Origin: Heliocidaris tuberculata
Lineage: Eukaryota; Echinodermata; Echinoidea; Camarodonta; Echinometridae
NCBI GenBank assembly: GCA_025618425.1
Contig: CM046836.1
Location: forward strand, 25,564,258-25,628,257
Reading direction: 5' to 3'
Length of the DNA stretch: 64,000 nucleotides
Shown here one piece after another: positions 24,773 to 37,400 of this stretch. The translations under genes and the position numbers were made by a program. The notes beneath the pieces are model-generated. The model was not told where the DNA came from. It was given only the letters and a program-made list of their open reading frames with translations, and made no database searches. Every line of letters starts with the position of its first letter. Positions within the stretch are counted from its first letter, which is position 1.

Positions 24773-25333
24773 ATGGCTGATGTTGATGCTCCTGCCGCTC
24801 CTGCGCCTTCTACCCCTAAGAAGGCATCCAAGAAGAAGGCCAGCAAGCCTAAGACTCCAGCGGCTCACCCAAAATACAGCGACATGATCGCTAGTGCTCT
24901 TGATGCTCTGAAGGAGAAGAAGGGTTCCTCTCGCCAGGCCATTCTTAAGTACATCAAAGCCAACTACAAAGTCGGAGACAACGCCAATGTCCACATCAAG
25001 CTTGCCCTCAAACGTGGTGTCGCCTCTGGACAGCTGAGACACGTGAAGGGAAGCGGTGCATCAGGGAGCTTCCTCCTGGCTGAGAAACCTAAGGCGACAA
25101 AGAAGGCTGCAGCAAAGAAGGCCACACCTAAGAAGAAGCCCGCTGCCAAGAAAGTCAAAAAGCCAGCAGCTAAGAAGGCAGCTAAGAAGCCCGCCGCCAA
25201 GAAGCCAGCAGCTAAGAAGGCCAAGAAGGCAGCCAAACCAGCAGCCAAGAAAGCCAAGCCTGCCGCAAAGAAAGCCACGCCGAAGAAGAAGGCAGCGAAG
25301 AAGTCGGCTAAGGGAAAGAAGGGAAAGAAATAA
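24773..25333 (+). CDS. Histone H1, late/delta-type
   Basis: This intronless gene encodes a 186-residue linker histone, which binds nucleosomal DNA at entry and exit and compacts chromatin in the nucleus. Residues 1-31 are an Ala/Pro/Lys-rich tail. Residues about 32-103 form the winged-helix globular domain: [20 protein letters not shown], then [14 protein letters not shown], and the wing [13 protein letters not shown]. The rest is a lysine/alanine tail with repeated PAAKK and two TPKKK motifs, which match the TPKK-type phosphorylation context. The start is supported by AAACAATGG. Length and motifs agree with sea urchin late/delta H1. No canonical GGCTCTTTTCAGAGCC-type histone stem-loop appears within ~500 bases downstream, so a polyadenylated, replication-independent transcript is possible. 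Other frames over this gene are shadows of its Lys/Ala bias. Confidence 0.97.
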   Translation: MADVDAPAAPAPSTPKKASKKKASKPKTPAAHPKYSDMIASALDALKEKKGSSRQAILKYIKANYKVGDNANVHIKLALKRGVASGQLRHVKGSGASGSFLLAEKPKATKKAAAKKATPKKKPAAKKVKKPAAKKAAKKPAAKKPAAKKAKKAAKPAAKKAKPAAKKATPKKKAAKKSAKGKKGKK

Positions 25334-25823
25334 GCTTGTTCACATCTAAGCGGACAAAGACTTTGTATATTTTGTGACTGTCGTTTGTGACATTTGAACT
25401 TAAAACTCCCGATAAACCTGAATCATCTCTATTGAACTCATCCCCCTGTCTTTAGTTTTCCTGCCATCACTTATTCGTCTGTGAATGTTGACATGCAGTC
25501 GGACGCTAGTCACCTTTGTGAATCAACTCCAAACTCCGTTTATTTTCTGGACAATATCATCATTGGTGTCATCAAATTAAAAACTCCTTTCAATACGTGT
25601 ATGACTGTTTTGACTTGCCATCTTCACGTTGGAAGGAATCCTTTTGTTTTTGGACTGAAATATTGTTTGGACCGCCAGCTGAAGAGCTTCAATTTTTCGA
25701 GGAGTTGCAAGCTACGTCGAAGAGACTTGTACAAAGACAATTATTTATGTGAAAATCCAGCCCGAAAGAGACTATTGACTTTTTAAATTTTAGTATGTAA
25801 ATCATGGAATGTAATAACTTTGT

Positions 25824-25829
25824 AATAAA
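25824..25829 (+). terminator. Candidate polyadenylation signal for H1
   Basis: AATAAA about 490 bases after the H1 stop codon. It is the first such hexamer downstream of the gene and becomes relevant because no histone stem-loop is seen. Confidence 0.4.
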
Positions 25830-25839
25830 AAGCAACTAG

Positions 25840-27560
25840 AAATCTCAATTCGCTTCGTGACATCGTGCTATGGAAAGAGGTAACTGTCTTTCGAAAAGAT
25901 GCAAGATTTATCAGAGAACGTGATTGAGAGAACGTGAACCAGTAGTGGGCCTGAACTGATTGGTACGATTTTTGTTGTGTGGAAAGAGAAGAAGAAATTT
26001 TCTGTGGAAATGACTTCATCTCATGCGCATATCTGAATTATGAAATGAGATCATTTTCACAAAGAATTGTTGAATATTTCAGAGAAGAGATTGAGAGAGA
26101 AGTAGCAAAAGTGCATGGAATTTGGAAGTAAAACCAAGTCTCGATAAGTTTGAAAGTGGGAAATGAAAGGAGAGAGATAAAGCGTTTCCAGTGTATGTGT
26201 ATGAAGGAACAAGAGTGGAGAAGTATCGGACAGATTATGGAAATGATTTCATCTTATCACTACAAATAAAAATAAAATGAGATCATTTTCACAACAGTGG
26301 GAAGGAGACGAGCATGAAAGCAAAATAAGTGGAATATAAACGCCTGATCAGAGAGAGAAAAAAAATTGTCCCCATCATTCAAGTATATCTACACACATGT
26401 AAATTCAGAATGTAGAAAACAAAAGTATTAAAACAAAGCAAAGCACACAAAAAATAAATATAAATAACAGACATAATAACATCAATAACGATGATGATGA
26501 CGATACATGTACATGCACACAGAGAATTATGGTCCCTTGTTAATAAATGTTATTGACGTCACCAGTCACCACACTGGTACAATGCATGTATTTGGGAGAA
26601 CATGACTAATACAGTGGAAACTCAGTATAAAGAGGTCTGATATAACAACATTCCTGATATAACAAGGTAATATTTCGGTCCTAACTCTTTATGTTTTCTA
26701 GCTGATATAACGAGATTCCTGCTATACCAAGGTAATTTTGATGGTCCCAAGCACCTTGTTATATAAAAATTATGTGTAATTACATTAAGGCAACGTATAT
26801 GATGAAAATCAGGGAGATATTAAAAAAAAAAAGAGTCACCCAAAGACTTTCATCCTGCCTAAAAGGCAAATAATTGTCAAGTTTTGTCAATAAATTAGTA
26901 ATAAATTTTCATGAGCTTAATAAAAGAATATCTTATACATGTAGGCCCAGAAAATAAAGGGTATTTGCAAGCAACCTGAAAGCTTTAGCTCAGGGGCTCA
27001 TAACACTAATGAATCAGTAAAAACTGAGAAAGAAAATTTACATTAGTTTCTAGTATAAAATCCACTGATTCATGTTCGCCAAGTTACAAGTTCCACTGAT
27101 CAAAGGCTAACATGAAACATACCAAGGAGTGTGATAACTCCTTGAACAAACAAAAGTAGATGTAGATGTATATGCCACATAACTCCTAAAGACGTTTTTA
27201 GGAGTTCTGTACACAGTATATTGCATATATGCTGGAATGCTCTGCAGATGTGTAGCACCTTATTGTACTATGCAATCTGGAAGTTCAATTTCCCGGGATA
27301 CTTGCTTGATCCATTATTTATTAGGGGGTGTCAACTATGAATGGTAAAGAAAAAAAAACAGAAATTTGTTCACATATTCACACTTCAGACAGATGAACTT
27401 TCTACTAAGAGTTAAAAATTGATAATTCTTAAGGAAAAAAAATTCTTAGAGACAAAAATTATATGTTTTCTTTAAATTATTTTCATCCCATTGTCACAAA
27501 TATTACCCAAACACAATGGAGTCGTCTTACAATTTTGGCCCTCTAGGGCAAGTGTTTTTA
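25840..27560. other. Intergenic region between H1 and the zinc-finger gene
   Basis: Purine-rich AT sequence. At 26611-26765 lies a fragment with CAGTGGAAACTCAGTATAA, CTGATATAACAAGG and CCTTGTTATAT words, as in pogo/Tigger-derived elements. It lacks a clear right end. No gene was recognised. Confidence 0.5.
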
Positions 27561-27566
27561 TTGAAT

Positions 27567-27576
27567 TGCGCATGCG
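27567..27576. promoter_or_regulatory. NRF-1-like site upstream of the zinc-finger gene
   Basis: TGCGCATGCG is close to the palindromic NRF-1 consensus. It sits about 190 bases before the start codon, where a TATA-less housekeeping promoter could lie. Confidence 0.4.
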
Positions 27577-27763
27577 GGCAAGTAGCTCATTATGCATAAA
27601 ATAGGGCAGGACGATCTAGGCTACTTGACTACTGCCCGAATTCGCGAGTTGGTTGCCACGTACTTTGCAGTAAAAATGTGTTTGATTTGGAGTAAATGTG
27701 AGTAAATTTGGTACCAGGATCACCGTCAACTCTCTAAGAACAGGTCGTATACCGTAGCAGACC

Positions 27764-28439
27764 ATGGAAGCTCAGCAAGCTGGAGAAAATAGCGCGAAAC
27801 CTCGCGATGTCGATCGGGATGAAGCAGGCGACGTGGACAATAACACATCCGTACACCCACCAACACACAACGATACTGCACTCACAAATATGAATGCGGA
27901 AACAGACGGGTTATACGCTCGAAATGTAGCAAACAGTAGTCTGCTCGACCCAGCTCAGAGCGCTCACCTCTGCCTCCTCGCCGCTAAGTCGCCGAAGAGC
28001 AACATCTACAAAACCTACGATAAAACCAGACGCTCTCGAAGTTTTATCCCCCACTGGGTAGTCGAGTACCCGTGGCTGGAGTTCAACCCAGAGAAAGAGT
28101 GCATGTTTTGCGTGTATTGTCGGGAGTACCAGCGGACCCACGATCCCGAATTCACCAATACTTTTGTCCACGGTGCGACTAATTTTCGGCTGGATTCCGT
28201 AAAGGCTCACGACAACAGCACCAAACACCGGCAGGTAATGTTGGTCATGAGCGGCAAGATTGCATCCGTTCCGAAAGCGGCATCCAAACAGACCACCAAG
28301 TCTCCGAGAGCGGGTGCTGGTGGTAAAGGAACGGATGATCGACTTCGGGTTGGAGCCTTCTTCGATTCGGAGGTCGATGGATACGATGACCCTCAAATGA
28401 TGGGTGCTGCTAGCTCTTCTATGCACAGGACACCTGAAG
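27764..28439 (+). CDS. Exon 1: zinc-finger module
   Basis: Encodes residues 1-225 and ends CCTGAAG/GTAATA in phase 1. It carries the whole zinc finger. The reading frame continues past the donor into intron 1 up to 28594, but composition changes sharply to AT-rich at the donor. Confidence 0.88.
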
Positions 28440-31400
28440 GTAATATTTTAAGGTTTTTTGGTTTTTTTTATAAAATCTTTGAAGTTTTAGAGTATACAAT
28501 AACGGGAGAGAGAGAGAGAGAGAGAAACCCAATGAAGATGGTGGAATATACTTCTAGTTTGTCAAGTTCGATCTTGATTTTTCATAGTGAGTGATGATGA
28601 AAATGTTAATCTGATAATGATATTATTAATATTTAATAGTTTTTAAATTATAATTTATTGGAAATGATTGTAATATTAATTGTAATGTTATCAATTAGAA
28701 TAAATGAAAAAATTGCTTAACATAAAAGTTGATATTTTAAAACATTTTTTTATTGGTTTACAGAAAGTGTATATAGTATATATCGTCGATGGGCTGATAA
28801 AACCTCGTATCTCAAAAAAACTAAATTTTCAGGAGAGCGAAAAAACATTCTTATTTTAAAAAAAATATGTGAATATTCTATGTTATTTGTACTAAATACT
28901 GTGTTTGATAATTAAATCAATATGAGGTGGTTGGAATGTGCAGTAGATGATTATGAAGCGGGTAAAATGAGTTACAAGGTTTTGGCACCAAAAAAAAAAA
29001 AAAAAATCATAAAAAAAGATACGAGGTTTTTGTACAAATGATGAATTTTGATATTTTATAAGGATATGCAACTCACCATGCTCTATTATGACTATTAGAA
29101 GATAAATTACACCTTACACTTCACATTCATGAACAAAAAGAGTAATTTTAACCTGCAAAAGGGTGATTTCACCCTGAAAATGAGATACAAGGTTTTATCC
29201 ACCAAGCATACATGATGTTCATGGGCTGTTAAAACCTCGTATCTCACAAACCCTGAAAATTTTAGTAAAATGAAAAAAATAATCTTCATTTCAAGAAACC
29301 ATGTGTGTAGGCAATTTTATTTGAACCTTAAACATTGTTTGTTAATAATTTGGATTATATGAAGTGGTTAAAATGCATTAAAAATAATTTAGAAGGCAGG
29401 AAATGGAGTTACGAGGTTCGCGCACTAGACCAAAGTGGAATAAAAAGTTGAGATACAAGGTTTTTGAAGAGATATTTAAAAAATGTTTTTTTAAAGATAT
29501 GCAACTCCTGGGGTTATCAGGAGATGAATTACACTTTAAACATCACATTTATTTAAAAAAATCATTTTCACAAAAATTTGAGATACGAGGTTTTATCAGC
29601 CCATCGACGATATATATTTCTCATCAATCTTCACACTACAATTTACCGAGACACCGTCAAAATGTTCAAGTTGGGTATCTATATACACACACATGCACAC
29701 ACACACACACATATATATATATAATGAAAGAAATGTCACTATGAGACGGTCGTAGCTTTTTTACATGTCAGCCATCATTTTGTGTTTTTATACAGTCCTG
29801 ATGAAGACCATTGATCGAAAGCTTGACAAATAAAGGACACTAAAAGCTACGGCCATCTCATGACATTTCTTTCATTATACCTTCCACTAAAACAACTATG
29901 AGTGACCACCAGCGTTGTGTTCGAGGAACATTTCTTACAATATATATATATATATGTATGTATATATAGATGCGAAGATACCCAACTTTTGCCCTCTTTT
30001 GAGAATGAATTATACAACTTTCTCATTTAAAAATATTACTGAAATTTTCATATTTTATATATACATATACCTATATAATGTGAAAATTTCAGTAATATTT
30101 TTAAATGAGAAAGTTGTATAATTAATTTACAAAAGAGGGCAAAAGTAACTGAATTACTGAATGAGTGGTAGTATCATTCAGATTGACAGTTTACATATTC
30201 CATAAATTTTCATCTAGGAATGAATTATGAAACTAAAATTTAACTAAACTGAATTGAGCTCTTTTTTCAAAAAATAAAAATGTATTCCCCCAAAACAAAT
30301 TTTCTAATTCATTTCACTCTTAAAATGAAAAATTTACATGTATTTTTCAGTTTTAATAATTCAGAAATAATACTTACCAAGGTATAGGTGTTACAGTGTT
30401 TGAACTCTATTGAATTGAGCTCTTTCTTCAAAAAAGAAAACATATTTCCCAAATACACAAATTTTCTAATTCATTTCACTCTTAGACTGAAAAAAAAAAT
30501 CCATGTATATTTCAGCTGTAATAATTCTAAAATAATACAGTTAACTTTGCATGAGTCGAATCTGTTGGGACCACGAAAAACAGTTCGACTTATGCAAAAA
30601 TACTTAGAAAATGTAAATAACACATGTTGTGCATAGTTTGGTCAAGTTAATTGATTCGACGTAGGAAAAGTTAGACTTATGCGAGTTGTGCAATGTTAAC
30701 ATACTTACCTAGATATAGGTGTTACAGTGTTTGAACTCTTAAATGATTTCAAGATTGAAAGTCTTGGATTCAAGCCTGTAATGTCCTTTGGCAAGACGTT
30801 AATCTTCTTTTACCATTTCATACCTAGGAGAGAAATGGGGACTTGGTGAAATGACAAAAGACATAATGGTATATTATACTCCCAAAGAAGTTTTGTGAAT
30901 GAAGCTGATGACCAGATTAATAGTTATAATAGAGGAGGCGAGTTGGCTCAGTTGGTAAAACGTCTGCCTGTCGAACCAAAGATCGTGGGTTCGAATCCAC
31001 CCCGGGCGGATGACTGAAGCCTGCGTTGTGTGTTAACATGCCCCTCCCTTGTTTCATAGACGCAGGCTATGTTACAGTGGAAAACACTCTGTCCGTCGAC
31101 CGTCGGATAGGACGTTAACTGGAGGCCCCGTATAGAGGACAGTCACACCCACTGTACTCCTCGAATAAGAGTAGGGGGAAACCGTGGTGTAGTGGTACAC
31201 CTGCACATCCCAATCAGTTATATCAGGAGGAGAGACCCGAGGGTTACAGTGATTCAGTTTGCCATTCCCCTCCCAGGCACAGGTGATGCCAAATACTTAA
31301 TAATGAATACTTGATAATAAGAGTTATCTGTAAAGCACATACTTACATAATTTCATATTAATCTGTTTGATACAATTTGAATTTACTACATTGATACACG

Positions 31401-34400
31401 TTTCCTAGACTTCAGCCAGAGTTGTATTAGGCTTGTTCAAGGGTTTAACAAATGTAATCCAAATTTTTTTTTTATAAGATGTTAACAGGGCTGCACATTA
31501 ACTTTTTCACAAGGGGTCCCAAAGGAAACTTTAGGATATGTGCATTGGGTTTCTGTTTAAATTTGAAATTATTGAATATCTTTGGTTTAAAATCTGGGGG
31601 CTTTTGTGCACTTTACGCTGCTATTGTCGAGCCCTTGTCATTATTATTTTTCTTCTTACTTTTCAAGATGACGGCAATCCAAGGCACATTCCTGCATCTA
31701 CTGATCTGACAGATGAGCCTTTTTACCCACCTAACCCCATGGGTAAGAAATAGATTGATATCTAATTGCTGGTTTATTAACCTAGCTATCAGATATCCTC
31801 TAACATATTTAATTTGTTTTGTATTCTTTTCTTAGTGAACATATGTTTGTTTACTTGGTTATCGAGCATTTTGTAATGTTATATATTTTCTTTATTTAAA
31901 TATTCTAGGTGTAGACACCAACTTTTTCAGTAAACTTCCATTCAATTTTCCATTATTTCAGTGGGTATGTGAATGAAAAGTGACTTTTGAATAGAATATT
32001 ATGAATATAAGAACTGTATTTCAAATTCAGACATGTCTATGGTATCAATAGCATGTCATCTTATCTTAATTATCTGTGCCTGTGCATTTATTAAACAATT
32101 TGAAAGAAATTATTTCAGATTGAGATGTATTCATAATATCCAGTATATGTATTATATTTTCAATTGTCTGTGCTTGTAGTCCTGTAAATCATATATTGAA
32201 AATAAAACCTTTTATCACAATTGCAAAAACATTTAAAGAAATTATCTTAAGGGCAATTTCAATATCCTTTTGTGGTGCCCATAGCAATCATGTTAGGATT
32301 ATAATACGTCATTGAAATTTCCACAAATTTCAGTAGGTGATGCACAGGGCTGTTGTATTTGTTCTAGGTTGATTTCTTTAAAATCTTTCTGAAATTTTCT
32401 ATGTGTCTTTCTTCCTTATTAGCAAAATACATCAAAACCCTGCAGAACATTTACCCTCATCTCCCTCTAAATGAGATGGCATCATCTGACACCCACCTAG
32501 CAACTGCTGCTCCCCAGCAACCGTCTCAATTATCAACAACACCTTCATCTAGGGTGGAAGATGCACCACAGCAAGCGATGATACAGGAGGAGAATGGGGA
32601 GGATCCTCTCGTCAAGGAAGAACCAATGTCTCCAAGTTTGGCAGAGCAAGGACAACATGAGGAGAGGGAGCAGGATGTCAGAGAGGCTATTTCTACTTCG
32701 ATGGGAGGAGGAGGAGGAGGAGGGATGATAGGGAGATCGGTTCCTCCGATGAGGAAGGTGTGGCAGGTCAATACCAATGAAGCGTCTTCCATGTCGCAGG
32801 AAGAAGAGGATGAAGATGGGGAGATTGCTGGGGAATATGACCAAACAGGTACTGGATTCCAAGACATTTTGCACTTGTATATTGTCAGCTGAGAGCCAGA
32901 TCAGGGTGTTAAATCTTGTAATTTACATATAGCTGTGGCTCTTAATGGATGATATGAAGTAGATATTTTGGCACCTTGGCAACTAAGTTGATGAGGGATG
33001 ATTCAGCTTTTGAATTCAAAATTAATGTTAACCCAACTTTGTTAAATCTTTCTTCAATCTGTTTCTCTGATTTTTCTGCTTTCCTTAAATGCAACTTGCT
33101 ATAAAGTTTTGATTTCCCTGTGATTCTAGCAATTGTGACAGAAATATCTTACTTGAAAGGTTCTGTTTTAGATTCTCCTTGTAATTGAACTTCTGTTTGA
33201 ATCGGGTGATATTGGAAGTTTAAGTAGGATTTACATATAGGTATCTAATACTAGGAATAATAATAATAATTATAATAATAATTAACAACATTTATGAAGT
33301 GCATTTATACCATGTTTCTAAAAATGAATTTACAGTCATATTTTCAGATGTCTCAAATGATCATTCCAATTTTGCATGTTACTTTCCTTCAGGATTCTGA
33401 AAAGTGATGAAGCAGGGGCAGATCTGGGGGGAAGGGGGTGAATCGGCCGTGGCGCCACCCCCCCCCCCTTTGAAACCCAACTGGCATACCTTAAGTCAGG
33501 GGCGGCGCTACAGGGGGGGTCTTAAACATATAACTCTAAATTACCCCTGTTATTTAATGGAGAAAAAATAAAACGTCATCTTTAGGTCGTCTTGCCCCTC
33601 CTATCAAAATACACTGGCGCCGCCCCTGCCTTAAGTACAACAACAACAAAAATTGCCTCTGTAATTGTAAATTGTGTACTTTTCCTGCTCCAGCCCCCAC
33701 TTTTACAAAAGCCTGGATCTGCCCGTGTGAAGGGTCTGTTTATGTAATATATGCCGCATTTCTCATTATATCTATATGCTTGAAATTACAAATTTAAGAT
33801 TGAAGAGTGAAAACATCAGTCTTTGTCTGTATAACCATTTTGACAGGTAATGCTGCTGCTGTGCCCAATGAGCATGACGATCATCCAGACCAGGATTATG
33901 AAGGCGAAGCTGTCGAAGGTATACTGCAACGTTCTGGAGCGATGACAGAATTCTTCATCAACCCAGTGGTACCAGTTTACAGGCAGGGCAAGAGGACAAC
34001 AAGACTCCTACCTAAGGCAAAGCGACAGAAATTGGAGATGATCATGGCAAGGCAGATGCAAGGAGAGGATATGATGAATGTCAGTGATGATAGCATTGGT
34101 AAGTTTGAGGCAAAGTTATTCCTCATATCTTTATGCCTCCGCCCACTGAAGGTAGTGCCGGAGGCATTATGTTTTGGGGTTGTCCATCTGTCTGTCTGTC
34201 CGTCTGTCCGTCCGTCCGTCCGTCCGTCCTTCCCGCTTTCTTGTTCTAGCGATAACTCAAGAACCACATGAGGTATGAACTTCAAACTTGGTACTAGTAT
34301 GTATCACCATAGGAAGACAATCTGATTAGATTTTGGGGTATGCAGGTCAAAGGTCAAGGTCACAGAGGCCAATTTCTGAAATTTCAGGTGTTAGCCTCAT

Positions 34401-37400
34401 TCCCCCGATTACTCAAGAACCATTTGAGATAAGAACTTTAAACTTGGTTCTAGTATGTATCACCATAGGAAGAGGATTTGATTAGATTTTGGGGTATTTA
34501 GGTCAATAGTCAAAGGTCACAGGACAATTTCTGAAATTGCAGGTGTTAGCCTTGTTAATGCAATATCTCAAGAACCATTTGAGGTATGAACTTCAAACTT
34601 GGTACTAGTATGTATCACCATAGAAAGAAGATCTGATTAGATTTTGGGATACGTAGGTCAAAGGTCAAAGGTCATAGAGGTCAATTCTGAAATTGCAGAT
34701 TTTAGCCTTAACGTGATATCTCCAGAACCATTTGATCCATTAACTTCAAACTTGGAACTAGTATGCCTTTACCTTTATTATCATCATACCTCAACTCTTT
34801 TGTATTCATGATTAGGAGGAGATAAAGTGATCAGACTTTTGGGTTATAAGGTGTAAGATCACATGTTAAAGATGTCAATTAACATGTAATTAGAGGCTTT
34901 TTATTCTGGTTATCACAACATTTTTAGAACAGTTTGAGCCATCAACTGAAGTTAGGCAGAGGCATATAGGAGACGCAGTCGCATTCATCTTGTTTTGAAA
35001 AAATTATGTTACTGATATATTCTGTAAAGCATGTATTATCAAACTTAGCATTCACTAGGTGTGGAAGTTTTTAACTATCATATTGGAGTAATATAATTTG
35101 AGGGAGGTACACTTTCAAAAGACTGTGGTTTCCCATCATTAGGATTGTTAAGTAATTTTGATATGTTGTTTATCTACTGAGACAGAGCATAAATATTAGT
35201 GTGTAACACGGAAAGGACTTATTATCTTGAAAAAAGAAAATGAAACCAAGACACAGATATCACATATTTGCAAAGGGTTGTACAGAGTCAGTTGGTGCTA
35301 CTTCTTGATCTGCATTGTGCATACAAAATGCTTTAAACCAGAAAACCTAAAAACATGGTCTCAAATTTTGTTACTGAGTCACTATAATTGGCAGTCACAC
35401 TTGTCATATCATTTTTAGCTCATCCGGCCCGAATGGGCAGATGAGCTTATGTCATGGCGAGGCGTCCGTCATCCGTCCGTCCGTCTGTCCGTCCTTCGTC
35501 CGTCCACAATTTCAAAATGCTTCTTCTTCGCCATTTCTTACCCGATTTTAATTCCGTTTGCTTTATATGATAGCACTAGGTGGGGGATTCGAAACTTCTA
35601 CACAGAATTTTGAAACTCATTAAATATGCTAATTTATGCGCATTTTACGAAAATCGCAAAAATCGCTTCTTCTTCATTTATTGACCGATTTTGATTTTTT
35701 TTGTTCCATCTGAAAGACTTTCACGAGGTTCATTGAACTTCTACACAGAATTTTGAAATTTTGTCTAGAAAATTATTTATCCTAATTTATGCGAAATTAA
35801 TTAAAAATCACGAAAATTGCTTCTTCTTCCTCATTTATTGACCGATTTTGATTTTTTTTGTTCCATCTGAAAGACTTTCATGAGGTTCATTGAATTTCTA
35901 CACAGAAATTTGAATTTTTGTGTAGAAAATTATTTATGCTAATTTATGTGAAAATTTATGCTAATTTATGTGAAATTTATTTTAAAAAATAAAAAAATTG
36001 CTTCTTCTTCCTCATTTATTGACCGATTTTGATTTTTGTTTGTTCCATCTTAAAGACTTTCATGAGGTTCATTGAACTTCTTCACAGAATTTTGAAATTA
36101 CAGTCTCAACTCAGTTCAAATTACAAATTGCGTGAATTTCTTTGCTGGATGCCGGATGAGCGCCACATCATTGATGTGCTAGTTTATCTGTTTAAGCACT
36201 ATTCTCTTCCATTTACATGTAGGTGATCAGCATTTTCAGTCTGAGCCAGAAGTAGATGTACCAAACTCTTCTCAATCGCATGATGTAAGTTCCTTAATAG
36301 CATTTCTTATTTCAATCCCATTTCTACTAAAGAGCACTGAATCTTCCTGCATTCCATCTATGAGATTAGTTGTTGAATTTTGATTAAAGTTTCTCTTAAG
36401 AGTGATTTTGAGATTATTAGGCCCAGCAATTGATTCTCGACCTAGATAGCACACAAAGGTAGATAATAAATCGAAGCTGAATACGAATCAAATCCTAATA
36501 TTCTCACCTATTTTGTTTATTTGGGATTTCTTAGAATCAAAGCATAGGCAAAGTGGAGAGTCGTTGCACTAAAAAGTTATTTATTTGCTATATTTATTTT
36601 AATATAGTGTACACAATGTACATTTCATTCCATATGTGTCAAGGCACTACAAAACCACCCAATTTTAGTTAGAGATCAATAAAGATGTTTTTTGTTGGCA
36701 TGGTCAAATTTTAGTTTTGGGTATTTCCTGAAAAAGTATACTTAATTCTAAATGATCTAAAAATGTGGAGGCACTAAACAATCTAATAGTGGTATTTTTG
36801 ACAGTTTTTAGTAGACTTATGTTTGTCTTCTCTGGATTTTGTTGTATAAGGGTGTTTTAACAACCCTGAATACTTGCCTTACTTTGATCTCCCAAAACTT
36901 TAAAAGAGAGTAAGTTCTTGTATTGATACTTGTCCACAATGACCAGCAAGATGTGCTTAATTAGTATGCCAAGTTTTAGGACAATGTGATAACTCCTTCA
37001 TAGACACTTCTATTGAGTTCTAATCTTCCTTTTGTCACCTTCGCATGATACCCCGCGAGTAAGAGTCATTCATTAGACTACAAACTTTAAACCCTTATTT
37101 CTCAAAAGTAACATTCTGTGGGACTGGGCATTCTACTCTTTGTACAGTGATCCAGTGCTAATGAGTTATATCATTTTAAAGCTGAAAAACTCCTCTTACA
37201 GAATCAGACCTTAAAGTGTACCAGTCATCTGAAAAAATAATTTTGTGTACAGCTAGAGAGTATAAAATCAAACTCAAAGAACTTTATCTGGTATTCTATA
37301 GGTCAACAGTTAATGAGTATGAAGGAAATAAAGGATAACATGAAAGAGTGTAATTAAAATTGCAATATCTCTTTATAGAATTAATATTTGAAGCCCATAC

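Noticed and set aside
24755..25349. Other-frame open frames over histone H1
   Set aside because: Shadows of the Lys/Ala codon bias of H1; the plus frame at 24773 has the full globular domain and tail.
25334..25500. ACAAAGACTTTGT as the histone stem-loop
   Set aside because: It is a short palindrome but lacks the GGCTCT stem and TTTC loop expected for histone mRNAs.
27911..28426. 171-residue minus-strand frame opposite the zinc-finger exon
   Set aside because: It mirrors a GC-richer coding exon; the plus frame has the zinc ligands, a good start and consistent splicing.
30932..31005. Working tRNA gene
   Set aside because: A and B boxes are present, but no matched acceptor stem closes the unit and a SINE body follows.
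34190..34230. CRISPR-like array in the GTCC and ~110-bp repeats
   Set aside because: This is eukaryotic sequence; the units are contiguous tandem repeats without unique spacers.
36029..36226. 65-residue plus-strand frame before exon 5 as a larger exon
   Set aside because: Its first part lies inside a tandem repeat, and the acceptor at 36222 gives a phase-consistent short exon.
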